DNA of 59,791 nt from Oscillospiraceae bacterium (lineage in GTDB: Bacteria; Bacillota; Clostridia; Oscillospirales; Oscillospiraceae), in assembly GCA_015068065.1 (NCBI GenBank), contig SVLE01000005.1, forward strand, positions 1 to 59,791, written 5' to 3'. Shown piece after piece: positions 28,378-38,202 of this stretch. The translations under genes were made by a program, and so were the position numbers. Each line of letters starts with the position of its first letter. Within the stretch, counting starts at the first letter, position 1. The notes under the pieces are model-generated. The model searched no databases. It was not told the origin of the DNA and was given only the letters and a program-made list of their open reading frames with translations.

Positions 28378-29037
28378 ATGCACATTTCCGGCGCTATTTT
28401 TGACATGGACGGCACGCTGATTGATTCCCTCATGCTGTGGGATATTCTGTGGGAGGATTTCAGCCGCCGTTTCTGCCAGGGACAACCCTTCCGCCCCTCT
28501 GCTGAGACGGACAAGGCCATCCGAACCCTGCCCTTGAAGGAGGCCATGTATCTGCTCCACGAGGTGTATGGCCTGGGGCAGGACGGTGAGTCGGTCTATC
28601 AGGCCGCTACCGAGGTGTTCTTGGACTTTTACCGCACCCGGGTCACGCTGAAAGCCGGTGTCCGTGAATTTCTGGATCACTGCGCCCACACCGGAGTGAA
28701 AATGGTGGTCGCCACCGCCTCCGATCCCGTGCAGGTGCATGCCGCACTAAACCACTGCGGTATCGAACACCACATCAGCGCGCTGGTCACCTGCAGCGAA
28801 GTGGGTGTGGGCAAGCACGAGCCCGCTGTCTATGAAAAGGCGTTGGAAATTCTGGGCACCTCTAAAGAAGAAACCTGGGTATTTGAGGACTCCTGCGTCG
28901 GCCTGACTACCGCTCACAAGGCCGGCTTCCATACTGTTGGCATCTATGACGCATACAACTTCGGACAGGACACCATTCAGTCCCTTGCCGACATCTATAT
29001 TGCCCCCGGCGAAGACATGACCAAATGTCTGAATTAA
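28378..29037 (+). CDS. HAD family hydrolase (beta-phosphoglucomutase-like)
   Basis: IFDMDGTLIDSLMLWD...MVVATASDPVQVHAAL...WVFEDSCVGLTTAHKAGF; promoter TTGAAA-N16-TATAAT near 28307-28334. Confidence 0.92.
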   Translation: MHISGAIFDMDGTLIDSLMLWDILWEDFSRRFCQGQPFRPSAETDKAIRTLPLKEAMYLLHEVYGLGQDGESVYQAATEVFLDFYRTRVTLKAGVREFLDHCAHTGVKMVVATASDPVQVHAALNHCGIEHHISALVTCSEVGVGKHEPAVYEKALEILGTSKEETWVFEDSCVGLTTAHKAGFHTVGIYDAYNFGQDTIQSLADIYIAPGEDMTKCLN

Positions 29038-29050
29038 AGGACGATCATCC

Positions 29051-29827
29051 ATGAATTACAATTACCACACCCACACCGCCAGGTGCAACCACGCCTCCGG
29101 TACAGAGGAGGAATATATTCTGCAGGCCATCCGGGGTGGAATCACTCACATGGGCTTTTCCGACCACGCGCCCTTCCTCTTCCCCGACGGCTCAGAGTCC
29201 TATTACCGAATCCCCATGGCGCAGGCCCGGGACTATTTTGACACGTTGTACGCTTTGTGCGAAAAGTACAAGGAGCAAATTCACCTAACCATCGGTTTCG
29301 AAATGGAGTATTACCCCACCTTCTTCCGGGACATGCTGGATACCGCCCTGTCTCTGGGTGCGGAATACCTCATCCTCGGTCAGCACTTCAGCGGGGACGA
29401 ACGGCCTCACGGGTTCTATGTGGCCAACCCTACAGACAACCCTTCCCTTTTGGAAGAATACGTCACCAACATTCTGGCCGCCATGGAAACCGGACTATTT
29501 TCCTATGTGGCCCACCCGGATATTTTCAATTTTACCGGTGATGAGACTATCTACGAAGCTCAAATGCGCAAACTTTGCGTTGCTACCCGTGAGAAAAACA
29601 TTCCCCTGGAGATTAACCTTCTGGGAATGCGGGCAAGCCGCCACTATCCCCAGGACCGCTTCTGGAAGCTGGCCGGAGAGGAAGCCTCCCCCGTCACCTT
29701 TGGCTTTGACTCCCACGATGTTCAGGGTGCCTGCGACCTGGACTCCCTCCCCAAAGCTAAGGAATTGGTGGCCAAGTATCATCTGAACTATATCGGTCGC
29801 CCCGAACTCGTGCTGCTCCGCCAATGA
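29051..29827 (+). CDS. PHP-domain histidinol-phosphatase family protein
   Basis: NYHTHTARCNHASGTEEEYILQAIRGGITHMGFSDHAPF; IGFEMEYYP; VAHPD. Confidence 0.88.
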   Translation: MNYNYHTHTARCNHASGTEEEYILQAIRGGITHMGFSDHAPFLFPDGSESYYRIPMAQARDYFDTLYALCEKYKEQIHLTIGFEMEYYPTFFRDMLDTALSLGAEYLILGQHFSGDERPHGFYVANPTDNPSLLEEYVTNILAAMETGLFSYVAHPDIFNFTGDETIYEAQMRKLCVATREKNIPLEINLLGMRASRHYPQDRFWKLAGEEASPVTFGFDSHDVQGACDLDSLPKAKELVAKYHLNYIGRPELVLLRQ

Positions 29828-29832
29828 TAATC

Positions 29833-29879
29833 ACAAAAAGCTGCCGCACCTTCCAAGGATGGTGCGGCAGCTTTTTTGT
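29833..29879. terminator. Bidirectional terminator
   Basis: AAAAAGCTGCCGCACCTTCCAAGGATGGTGCGGCAGCTTTTTT. Confidence 0.88.
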
Positions 29880-29880
29880 G

Positions 29881-30618
29881 TCAGTGGTTCAAAATAAATT
29901 CGATCACCAGCTGCGGGTCAGCCAGTCCGTGGGGGTGGTGGTCACAGTCCGGCTTGATGTACACCGGGCACTCCAGTCCCGCTTCCTCGTAAGCTTTTTG
30001 CAGTAGCGCGCCGTTTTCGTGGTAGGGAACCACGGTATCACTCCCCCCTGCCACCATGACCACCGGGATCCGATTTGCAATCAGTTGGGACACCTTATCC
30101 AGAGGCATCTCCCGGTAGCTGATCAGTTGGGAAGCACTGTCCATCTCCAGTGCCGTCAGCAATTCCTGCACCACTTTTTCTTTTTCTACATCTGAGATTT
30201 TCCCATCACCAAACCTGCAGGGGTAGCTGAGGTAGTTCAACACCGGAGCGTCCAGATACAGGCAGGACACCAGTTCTGGGTATTTTGCGGCAAACTTGAT
30301 GGCCATCAGGCCGCCGCAGCTCATGCCCACAGGTACAATCCGCTCATTCAACCCATACGACTTCGCCACGAAGCGGACAAAGCGGGCCGCCCGGTCCAAG
30401 TCCACATCCCGGGCCCAGCGGGTCTCATTTTTCAGAAAGCACAGATGGAATCCCCGTTCCAGCAGGGGCACTTCCACCGCGTTAGGAAATGCATTCCAAT
30501 ACACCGTTTTCAGTGCCAGCCGTCCATTGGCCGTCCTCTCATCGGGAAACACCACACAGGCCTCCCGCCCCTCAAAAATGAAAGAGCTCATCTGAAAACT
30601 GTTCCACAACTCGTTCAT
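29881..30618 (-). CDS. Alpha/beta hydrolase family protein
   Basis: VPVGMSCGGLMAIKFAAKYPELVSCLYLDAPVLN; PVVMVAGGSDTVVPYHENG; DHHPHG. Confidence 0.85.
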   Translation of the reverse strand: MNELWNSFQMSSFIFEGREACVVFPDERTANGRLALKTVYWNAFPNAVEVPLLERGFHLCFLKNETRWARDVDLDRAARFVRFVAKSYGLNERIVPVGMSCGGLMAIKFAAKYPELVSCLYLDAPVLNYLSYPCRFGDGKISDVEKEKVVQELLTALEMDSASQLISYREMPLDKVSQLIANRIPVVMVAGGSDTVVPYHENGALLQKAYEEAGLECPVYIKPDCDHHPHGLADPQLVIEFILNH

Positions 30619-30628
30619 ATCCGCACCT

Positions 30629-31204
30629 TCATTTTTGTTCCGGTTTCCTCATGTGGATTTTTTCCAACCAGCGTACCAACCGCTCCCGGGGCAGCAGCAG
30701 GTTGACCAACAGCGCCATGGCAAAGCCCACACCGGTGTCAAACATACGGTTAAGGGAATAAGAAATGTAAGTATCCACCGGGGTATTGAACAGGATGATG
30801 CACAGCACCACACCGCCGGGTTGAATGCCGCCGGGCCATTTGCTGATCAGGCAGGCCAGCACCAACACCATCACACCCACAAACAGGAACAAAAACATCA
30901 GCGGACGCAACTGACCATCCGGGTAAAACTGCACATACAGATGAAACAATCCCATACCAATGAATCCGCCGATGATGGTGCCGAAAAAGCGGTTTCCGCC
31001 GCTAACCCAGGAGTGCCCCATGTCGGTTCCGATTCCGAAAATGGCACCAATACAAGCAAAGGTGGGGTTGCGGGTAAAATGCAGACCGGGAATACCGCTC
31101 AGTACGAAATACAGTACAGCACACAGGGTGGCCGCCAGCGCTGTTTTAAAGTTACGCATACCAATGTGAAATATGTTGTTGCGAGGTCTGTCGCTCATAA
31201 TCAA
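30629..31204 (-). CDS. FUSC/aromatic acid exporter-like membrane protein
   Basis: RNFKTALAATLCAVLYFVLSGIPGLHFTRNPTFACIGAIFGIGTDMGHSWVSGGNRFFGTIIGG. Confidence 0.75.
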   Translation of the reverse strand: MIMSDRPRNNIFHIGMRNFKTALAATLCAVLYFVLSGIPGLHFTRNPTFACIGAIFGIGTDMGHSWVSGGNRFFGTIIGGFIGMGLFHLYVQFYPDGQLRPLMFLFLFVGVMVLVLACLISKWPGGIQPGGVVLCIILFNTPVDTYISYSLNRMFDTGVGFAMALLVNLLLPRERLVRWLEKIHMRKPEQK

Positions 31205-31267
31205 GACTTCTTTCTATACTGTAGTTGGCATATGGATTTTAACACGAAGTTCTTCCTCAGGCAAGAG

Positions 31268-32155
31268 TCAAGTTTCCGCCATCTCCCGTTCAAATTCTTT
31301 CACCAAAATACCATAAAAAGCATGCACATATTCCGGCGCATGGATATTTTTACGACGATAGATGCACACATCACGGCTGTACTGACCCACGCAGTGCAGC
31401 TCTACCTCATCGGAAAACTGACCCCGCCAGGAGGTGGCGGGCACGAACGCGATCCCAAGTCCCAGTGCCACACAGCGGCGCACGTACACGGGGTCCTCCC
31501 CCTGCAGGGCGATACGAGGCCGGAACCCCAGATCCCGGCATATCTCCTGCGTCAGTGCATACATGCTGTAGTTTTCACTCATGGTGATAAACGGTTTATC
31601 CATAATATCCGCGGCACTCAGCTGCACTTTCCCCGGCAACAGATCCTTCCGGGCTGCCAGCAGCACCTGCTCCCGGAAAGACCTGTCCTTGACAAATTCC
31701 GGGTGCGCAAAGGTGGCATCCGATATGATCATGTCAAAATCATCATTCTGGGTGTGGTCTCCGTGCTCTGCCACAATGTTGACTCCGGGGTATTGACTTT
31801 GGAACGCGGCCACCGCCTGCATTGCGATCCTGCGGCTGATCCGGATTCCCAACCGCAGCACGCGTTCTTCTTCCGCTCCGCCGACCGTATTTGCGGCATG
31901 TCGGATCATCCCCAGGGCTTCGCTCACCTCCCTGTAAAAGGCCTCCCCCCGGTCGTTCAGCATTACCCGATTGGCCGTTCTGGAGAAGAGGGCCGCCCCC
32001 AACTCATCCTCCAGACGCTTGATGCTCTGAGAAATATTGGAGGGCGGCACGTTGAACCGTTTGGCTGTTTGCGAAAAGTTCTGGGTGACGGCAGCATCGC
32101 AAAAATAGGTCAGTTGAAGCAACTCCATACGCTTATCCTTTCTTTGTCCGCTCAT
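31268..32155 (-). CDS. LysR family transcriptional regulator
   Basis: MELLQLTYFCDAAVTQNFSQTAKRFNVPPSNISQSIKRLEDELGAALFSRTANRVMLNDRG. Confidence 0.95.
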   Translation of the reverse strand: MSGQRKDKRMELLQLTYFCDAAVTQNFSQTAKRFNVPPSNISQSIKRLEDELGAALFSRTANRVMLNDRGEAFYREVSEALGMIRHAANTVGGAEEERVLRLGIRISRRIAMQAVAAFQSQYPGVNIVAEHGDHTQNDDFDMIISDATFAHPEFVKDRSFREQVLLAARKDLLPGKVQLSAADIMDKPFITMSENYSMYALTQEICRDLGFRPRIALQGEDPVYVRRCVALGLGIAFVPATSWRGQFSDEVELHCVGQYSRDVCIYRRKNIHAPEYVHAFYGILVKEFEREMAET

Positions 32156-32265
32156 TGCGCAGGCATCACTTTAAAAATATAGTGGATTACACGATTTCAT
32201 TATTTGCAATATAGCAAATTTATGATAGAATGGCAATACCCCAAATTTGAGAGGAGAAAGAAAAA

Positions 32266-32574
32266 ATGGTTGAACTGCATGAACTTCTTGAGATCATCAT
32301 GATCGTAAGCTTTGGTGCCTCCTGGCCCATGAACGTGATGAAGTCCTACAAGGCCCGCACCGCCAAGGGCAAGAGCCTGGGCTTCCTGTGCCTGATTGAG
32401 TTTGGCTACGTGGCCGGCATTGCCTCCAAGCTGATGAACGATGCCTATATGGCCTCTTTTGCCAGCAAGTGGTACGTTCTGTTTTTCTACGTGCTCAACT
32501 TCATCATGGTGGGCACCGATCTGGTCCTGTATTTCCGCAACAAGAAGCTGGACGCCATCGCCGCCGGCAAGTAA
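32266..32574 (+). CDS. SemiSWEET/PQ-loop-like small membrane protein
   Basis: MIVSFGASWPMNVMKSYKARTAKGKSLGFLCLIEFGYVAGIASK; three TM segments. Confidence 0.7.
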   Translation: MVELHELLEIIMIVSFGASWPMNVMKSYKARTAKGKSLGFLCLIEFGYVAGIASKLMNDAYMASFASKWYVLFFYVLNFIMVGTDLVLYFRNKKLDAIAAGK

Positions 32575-32651
32575 TCCCGCTGACCCACAGCCGGCGCAGG
32601 CTTTCCCTGCGTCGGCTGATTTCACATCTGATTCAGAAAGGTGCTTTTCTC

Positions 32652-33326
32652 ATGTTTGAACTGAAGGTGCCCAATCTGCGCCGCTTCGAGTCCAAAATTC
32701 TCAAGTATGAAGCTCAGCCCATCGAAACCGGCCGCATCCTCTTTTACGGTTCCTCCGGCTTCACCAACTGGTCTGCCAACAATAACCGTCGTCCTCTGGA
32801 AGAGGATATCCGCATGAAGGACGGCTCCCCTGCCGCCGTGAACCACGGCTTTGGTGGCTCCACCATGGAGGAGGGCCTGTACTATTACGACCGTCTGGTC
32901 AAGCCCTGGGCTCCCCGGGCCATCGTGACCCGGTTCTTCCCCAACGACCTCAGCTTCGGCTATACGCCCGCCGAGATTGTCTACCTGCACGCCCAGTTCT
33001 GCAACCGGGCCAAGGCTGACTTTCCCGGCATCAAGCTGTACCTGTGCGATGCCATGCCCCATATGCGCCACATCAAGGGATATATGTCCTATAAGGCCAT
33101 GGCCAGACAGTATAACGCCCTGCTCAAGGACTACTGCGACAAAACCGAGGATGTCTTCTACGTGGCTCAGTCCACCTGGCGTGGCTTCTACAACGACCCC
33201 GCCGACGTTGGCAATTACGATAAAGTCCGCACCGATATCTGGGTGGAGGACGAACTGCACATGACTCAGGAGGGCTACGACAGCTATCGTGACCTGTTTC
33301 TGGAGGCCCTGGACGACATTCTGTAA
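32652..33326 (+). CDS. SGNH/GDSL hydrolase family protein
   Basis: GRILFYGSSGFTNWS..., VNHGFGGSTMEEGLYYYDRLV, VTRFFPNDLSFG, ELHMTQEGYDSY. Confidence 0.85.
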   Translation: MFELKVPNLRRFESKILKYEAQPIETGRILFYGSSGFTNWSANNNRRPLEEDIRMKDGSPAAVNHGFGGSTMEEGLYYYDRLVKPWAPRAIVTRFFPNDLSFGYTPAEIVYLHAQFCNRAKADFPGIKLYLCDAMPHMRHIKGYMSYKAMARQYNALLKDYCDKTEDVFYVAQSTWRGFYNDPADVGNYDKVRTDIWVEDELHMTQEGYDSYRDLFLEALDDIL

Positions 33327-33341
33327 ACAGGAGGATCTATT

Positions 33342-34487
33342 ATGCTTGCTATTATCAATGCCGAGCTGGTCATGCGTGACCACCTCATTCCCGAGGCCGT
33401 GCTTTTTATTGAAGACGGCAAAATCGCCGGTTTCGGCGAAATGCGCTCCACCCCCATTCCCGAGGGTTGCCAGATCATCGACGCCAAGGGTCTGTACGTT
33501 GGCCCCGGTCTGGTGGACATCCACACCCACACCGGCGGCGACTACCGTCTGTGGCAGCACCCCATTCCCGCCGCCAAGTTCCATCTGGAGCACGGCACCA
33601 CCTCCGTTCTGCCCGCCTCTTACCCCCGTATGACCAAAGAGGAATACATTCAGATGGGTGAAAACATCCGTCAGGCCATGGCTCAGCCCGGTGGCGAGAA
33701 CATCGCCGGCATGTACATGGAAGGCCCCTACATCAACCCCAAGTATGGCTCCAACCGCGCCGCCAACCCCTGGAACAACAAGCCCATCATCCCCGAGGAC
33801 TTCGAGCCTATCATCGAGGGCTGCAAGGACAACGCCCTTGTGTGGGGTCTTGGCCCGGAGCAGGAGAATGTGCTGGCCTTCGTCAAGGCCGCCAAAAAAG
33901 CCAACCCCGATGTGCGCTTTGCCGTGACCCACTCCGAGGCCACTCCTCAGCAGATTGAAGCCCTCATGCCCTACGGCCTGTGCATCGGCACTCACCACAC
34001 CAACGCTACCGGCACCATCGTCAACTATCCCGAGTGCCGCGGCGTTTGCGTGGACGAGGCGGTCAACTACAATGATGGCATCTATGCCGAGCTTATCTGC
34101 GACAGCTGCGGCATCCACGTAGACCCTTACATGCTGCGACTGGTCCGCAAGATCAAGGGCGATGACAAGATCATCCTCATCTCCGACCGCAGCTACGCCG
34201 ATCAACCCAATCCTCCCGGCTACGAACACGTCCACGACATCAACTTCGACAAGTGGGGTGATATCGCCGGCTCCAAGCTGACTCTGGATGTGGCCTGCCG
34301 CAACTGGATGAAGCACACCGGCGCCTCCCTCGTGGATACCTTCAGGGTAGCCTCCCTCAACCCCGCCAAGGCCGTGGGTCTGACCGACCGCGGCGAGATT
34401 GCCGTAGGCAAGCGGGCCGATTTGGTCATTACCGACCACAAAATGAACATCTCCACCGTATTGCTCAATGGCAATGTTGTAATCTGA
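33342..34487 (+). CDS. Amidohydrolase, N-acetylglucosamine-6-phosphate deacetylase-like
   Basis: GLYVGPGLVDIHTHTGGDY; HGTTSVLPASYP; GMYMEGPYINPKYGSN; VTHSEA; VGKRADLVITD. Confidence 0.85.
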   Translation: MLAIINAELVMRDHLIPEAVLFIEDGKIAGFGEMRSTPIPEGCQIIDAKGLYVGPGLVDIHTHTGGDYRLWQHPIPAAKFHLEHGTTSVLPASYPRMTKEEYIQMGENIRQAMAQPGGENIAGMYMEGPYINPKYGSNRAANPWNNKPIIPEDFEPIIEGCKDNALVWGLGPEQENVLAFVKAAKKANPDVRFAVTHSEATPQQIEALMPYGLCIGTHHTNATGTIVNYPECRGVCVDEAVNYNDGIYAELICDSCGIHVDPYMLRLVRKIKGDDKIILISDRSYADQPNPPGYEHVHDINFDKWGDIAGSKLTLDVACRNWMKHTGASLVDTFRVASLNPAKAVGLTDRGEIAVGKRADLVITDHKMNISTVLLNGNVVI

Positions 34488-34537
34488 CCTATAAAAAGCG
34501 AGGATGCTTTGCATCCTCGCTTTTTCCGTATGTTGAT

Positions 34538-35038
34538 TTATTCCTCTTCAGGCATCTGCTCAGCTGCGGGAGCCTCAGCTACAGCACTCTCACTCTTCAG
34601 CTTGCCGTTGATTTCCATCACATTTTTGACCAGCAGGATAAACATCATGGTTCCTTCATAAATCAACCGCAGAACCACAGGTCCAATAAGCATAAAGACC
34701 GCACTTCCCAAAACCGACAGCACAAAATTCCCCATTACGTAGGGGAAGTAATCCACCCCATAATAGGCAAACATATCCACCAAACCGCCCAACAGGTCAA
34801 ACACCGCCTGCAGCAGTCCGATACCGCCCATTACCACGCAGATTACCGTGGCCAGAGTAAAGAGGAATTCCAGCACGGATTCGATATAGAGCTTTTTGAA
34901 ATTAAAATAGTCATGGAGCTTCTGTAAATGCTTGCCGGTAAAGGTCCCATCCAGTTTTTGAGGCAAAACCTTACGATACAGCCACACCATTGCCGCAATC
35001 ACAGCCACGATCCCAAGAATCAGCAAAATACCCGACAT
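34538..35038 (-). CDS. DUF4282-like small membrane protein
   Basis: FNFKKLYIESVLEFLFTLATVICVVMGGIGLL...GPVVLRLIYEGTMMFILLVKNVMEIN. Confidence 0.7.
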   Translation of the reverse strand: MSGILLILGIVAVIAAMVWLYRKVLPQKLDGTFTGKHLQKLHDYFNFKKLYIESVLEFLFTLATVICVVMGGIGLLQAVFDLLGGLVDMFAYYGVDYFPYVMGNFVLSVLGSAVFMLIGPVVLRLIYEGTMMFILLVKNVMEINGKLKSESAVAEAPAAEQMPEEE

Positions 35039-35116
35039 ACTATATCCGCTCCTTTATTATTTCTATTGCAAATTATAGCAGAAAACTCCATTTTCTGTCA
35101 ATGACAGTGAAAAGAC

Positions 35117-35147
35117 AGCGGGGACTCAACAGAGTCCCCGCTGTCTT
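35117..35147. terminator. Rho-independent terminator
   Basis: GCGGGGACTCAACAGAGTCCCCGC. Confidence 0.8.
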
Positions 35148-36502
35148 TATACCTTCTCTTTTTCAATTACCCGGCAGCGTCCCACACCGTAATAACGCAT
35201 AAGGGCGATGGCAGCGTCGTCGATCACTTCACCGCATACCACAATGGGAATCGCAGGGGGACAACTGACCATAGGGCTGACCAACACTGTACCTCTACAC
35301 TCCTCCACGACTCGCTCCTCACCGGCACACAGTAGCGCCCGATGGGGCGAATAGCCCTGCTCCGGCCTGCACATAGGCGGAACGTGAGGCAGTTCACATT
35401 CCTGTTTGGGAAGGTTGATCAGCGCCTGTTCCACCAATTCCAAACACTCTAAGCCATTCTCCGGCGCCAGCATAAGCACCACGTAGTCCGGGTCGGCAAA
35501 CTCACACACCAGCCCCTGACCGGCCAGATATTCAGCCAGCTGTGTTCCCGTATAGCCCCGGGAACGGGGGGCAAGGGTCAGCTTCAGCGACTCATTCCCC
35601 ACCAGAAGATATCCCGCTCTGGTCAGGCGCTCTTTCGTTTGCTCCACAGCCCGGACGAATTCTGCCAACCGAAGCCGGTAATCATCGACCAGAACCGCAT
35701 TGACTGCGTCCAGTGACTGCAGAATCAGATAAGATGGACTGGTGGAGGCAAACAGCTCCATGGCCGTCTGAGCATGCTCATGTATCAGCTCCGGTGCGCT
35801 GTGACTCAAATGCAGGTACGCACCGCCGGTCAGGACCGGCAGGGTCTTGTGGCCGGAATCACAGCACAGGTCCGCCCCCAGCGTCATGGGGTGCAGGTCT
35901 TCCGGCAGGAATCTCAGGTAGGCCCCATGGGCATTGTCCACCAGCAGAAGCACGCCGAACTTTCGGCACACCCGGGCCAGTCCACGGATATCTGCCAGAT
36001 TGCCCAGATAGTCCGGGCTGGTGATATACACCGCCGTAGGCGGCTCGTCCGCTCGGGTCAGGTAGTTCTCCAAACCCTTTCCCGTGATGGAGCAGGACGC
36101 CAGCCCCTCCCAGTGTTCGCCAAACAGCCAGTCAACCTCCACGTCCAGCAGGGCCGCAGCCGTCATGAACACCTTGTGGGCATTGCGGCCTGCCGCAATA
36201 CGGGGCGTTTCGCCCTGTGCGTGGGCATAGAGGGCCGCAAGGTATACCATGGCCCGGATGGCAAGAGACGAACCCTCGGTGGAGTACAGGGTTCGGGCCG
36301 CACCGAACAGGCGGGCCGCGTTTTCCTGACTTTGATGGATGATGCCACTACTCCGGTAAAGCTCGTCCGCCCCCTCCACCTCAGTGATGTCAAGGGCTTC
36401 CACACCCAGAGGGCCGATCCCCTTATGGCCCGGCATGTGCAGACGCTGTACATCCGTTTGGGCGTAGGCGCGCACAAAATCACAAATGGGCGTATCCATC
36501 AT
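35147..36502 (-). CDS. Orn/Lys/Arg decarboxylase-like PLP enzyme
   Basis: LHMPGHKGIGPLGVEALDITEVEGADEL; LYSTEGSSLAIRAMV; CCDSGHKTLPVLTGGAYLH PLP-Lys context. Confidence 0.92.
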   Translation of the reverse strand: MMDTPICDFVRAYAQTDVQRLHMPGHKGIGPLGVEALDITEVEGADELYRSSGIIHQSQENAARLFGAARTLYSTEGSSLAIRAMVYLAALYAHAQGETPRIAAGRNAHKVFMTAAALLDVEVDWLFGEHWEGLASCSITGKGLENYLTRADEPPTAVYITSPDYLGNLADIRGLARVCRKFGVLLLVDNAHGAYLRFLPEDLHPMTLGADLCCDSGHKTLPVLTGGAYLHLSHSAPELIHEHAQTAMELFASTSPSYLILQSLDAVNAVLVDDYRLRLAEFVRAVEQTKERLTRAGYLLVGNESLKLTLAPRSRGYTGTQLAEYLAGQGLVCEFADPDYVVLMLAPENGLECLELVEQALINLPKQECELPHVPPMCRPEQGYSPHRALLCAGEERVVEECRGTVLVSPMVSCPPAIPIVVCGEVIDDAAIALMRYYGVGRCRVIEKEKV

Positions 36503-37872
36503 TGTCCGTCCAGCGACTTAGCCGCTTCCAGCATGATGGCACACTCCATCCGCTTGCGGAACAGGTCGCAGCCGTAAGCATAAACACCGGTGATGGAGCC
36601 GGTGGCGTGGTAGGCATTGGCCGCACAGCCGCCGGAGCAGTAGAGCTTGGCCCAGCAGTCGGCGCACTCGGGCCGGGAATAGACATTGCAGGAGGCAAAT
36701 TCCTTCTGCACCTGGGTATTGGTCACGCCGTGGAACACGTCACCCAGCTTAAAGGCTTCCTCCCCCACGAACTGGTGGCAGGGGTACAGGTCACCCCAGG
36801 GAGTGACCGCCATGTACTCGGTACCCGAACCGCAGCCGGACACCCGCTTGTAGATGCAGGGACCGCCCTTTAGGTCGATCATGTAATGATAGAAGGTAAA
36901 GGGCTTGCCCTCCTGATGGCGTTCCAGCATCAGTTCAGCCAGCTTTTCATACTGATCCAGCACGATGGGCAAATCCTCCGCCGTTAAAGCGGACGGATCA
37001 TCCGGAGCACAAACCACCGGTTCCATGCTCAGCTCGGTAAACCCAAGACCCAGCATGGTGCGGATATCCTCCAGAAAGTCCGGGTTTGCATGGGTAAAGG
37101 TGCCGCGCATGTAATAGTTTTTACCGCCGCGCGCCTTGACCAGTTGCTGGAATTTCGGCACGATGCGATCCCAGCTACCGTTGCCTGCATGGTCGACACG
37201 GAACCGGTCATGGACTTCTCTGCGACCGTCCAGACTGAGCACAACGTTGCTCATCTCCCGATTGGCAAAGTCAATCACATCGTCGTCAACAAGAATACCG
37301 TTGGTGGTCAGGGTGAAGCGGAAATTTTTGCCGCACTCCTTCTCCCGGCTGCGGGCATAGGCCACCAGTTGCTTGACCACATCAAAGTTCATCAGCGGCT
37401 CTCCGCCGAAGAAGTCCACCTCAAGATTGCGGCGGCCCTTAGAGTTTTCGATGAGGAAGTCCAGCGCCTGCTTGCCTACCTCATAGCTCATCACAGCCCG
37501 GTCCCCATGGTACTTGCCCTGACTTGCAAAGCAGTAGGAGCAGTTCAGGTTACAGGTGTGGGCCACATGCAGGCACAGGGCTTTGACTACACCAGAGGTC
37601 TTTTCCTTCAGCTGACCCGCGATGGGTGCAAAGGTGTCCGGAGCGAAGAGGACACCCGCCTGCTTGAGCTGCTCGATCTGCTCACAGCCCTCCAGAATTT
37701 CCTCCCGGGACAGCGCGGGGTATTTCCCCTGCATGGCTGCAACGATCTGCTCCCTGCTGCTGTCCTCATACATGCCGATCATGTCGTAGGCAACCTCGTC
37801 CACCACATGGACACTGCCGGAATAGATGTCCAGCACGATATTCAGTCCGCCCAGCTTGTAACAATGGATCAT
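36499..37872 (-). CDS. scfB: SCIFF peptide maturase, radical SAM/SPASM thioether-forming
   Basis: HVAHTCNLNCSYCFASQGKYHGDRAVMS; C-terminal CADCWAKLYCSGGCAANAYHATGS; adjacent SCIFF precursor. Confidence 0.95.
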   Translation of the reverse strand: MIHCYKLGGLNIVLDIYSGSVHVVDEVAYDMIGMYEDSSREQIVAAMQGKYPALSREEILEGCEQIEQLKQAGVLFAPDTFAPIAGQLKEKTSGVVKALCLHVAHTCNLNCSYCFASQGKYHGDRAVMSYEVGKQALDFLIENSKGRRNLEVDFFGGEPLMNFDVVKQLVAYARSREKECGKNFRFTLTTNGILVDDDVIDFANREMSNVVLSLDGRREVHDRFRVDHAGNGSWDRIVPKFQQLVKARGGKNYYMRGTFTHANPDFLEDIRTMLGLGFTELSMEPVVCAPDDPSALTAEDLPIVLDQYEKLAELMLERHQEGKPFTFYHYMIDLKGGPCIYKRVSGCGSGTEYMAVTPWGDLYPCHQFVGEEAFKLGDVFHGVTNTQVQKEFASCNVYSRPECADCWAKLYCSGGCAANAYHATGSITGVYAYGCDLFRKRMECAIMLEAAKSLDGQ

Positions 37873-37944
37873 ATCAACGACTCCCATTATCAAAATCAGA
37901 AAAAATGCCGCCCGCAGGCGGCATTTTCAATCCAGCAAAATTGC

Positions 37945-38085
37945 TTACTTGCTGCTCTCGCACTGCTGGTTGGCAATGCCGCAGCTGGTCTTGCAGGCAG
38001 ACTGGCAGGAAGTCTGGCACTCGCCGCAGCCACCGTTCTTGGCGCTCTGGCACAGGTTCTTGGTATCCAGGGTCTGGATCTTCAT
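37945..38085 (-). CDS. scfA: SCIFF ranthipeptide precursor (46 aa; below ORF-track cutoff)
   Basis: MKIQTLDTKNLCQSAKNGGCGECQTSCQSACKTSCGIANQQCESSK. Confidence 0.96.
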   Translation of the reverse strand: MKIQTLDTKNLCQSAKNGGCGECQTSCQSACKTSCGIANQQCESSK

Positions 38086-38202
38086 AGCAGTTCCCTCCAA
38101 ACGTATTTTTTATTGTCACAATGCTACCACACAGGTGCAGTTTTGTCAAGGAAAAAGCAACCGGTCTGATGCCAGTGACATCAGACCGGTCAGTCGATTC
38201 AA

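Noticed and set aside
32622-34514. 630-aa minus-strand ORF
   Set aside because: Antisense to the SGNH and NagA-like genes; shadow ORF.
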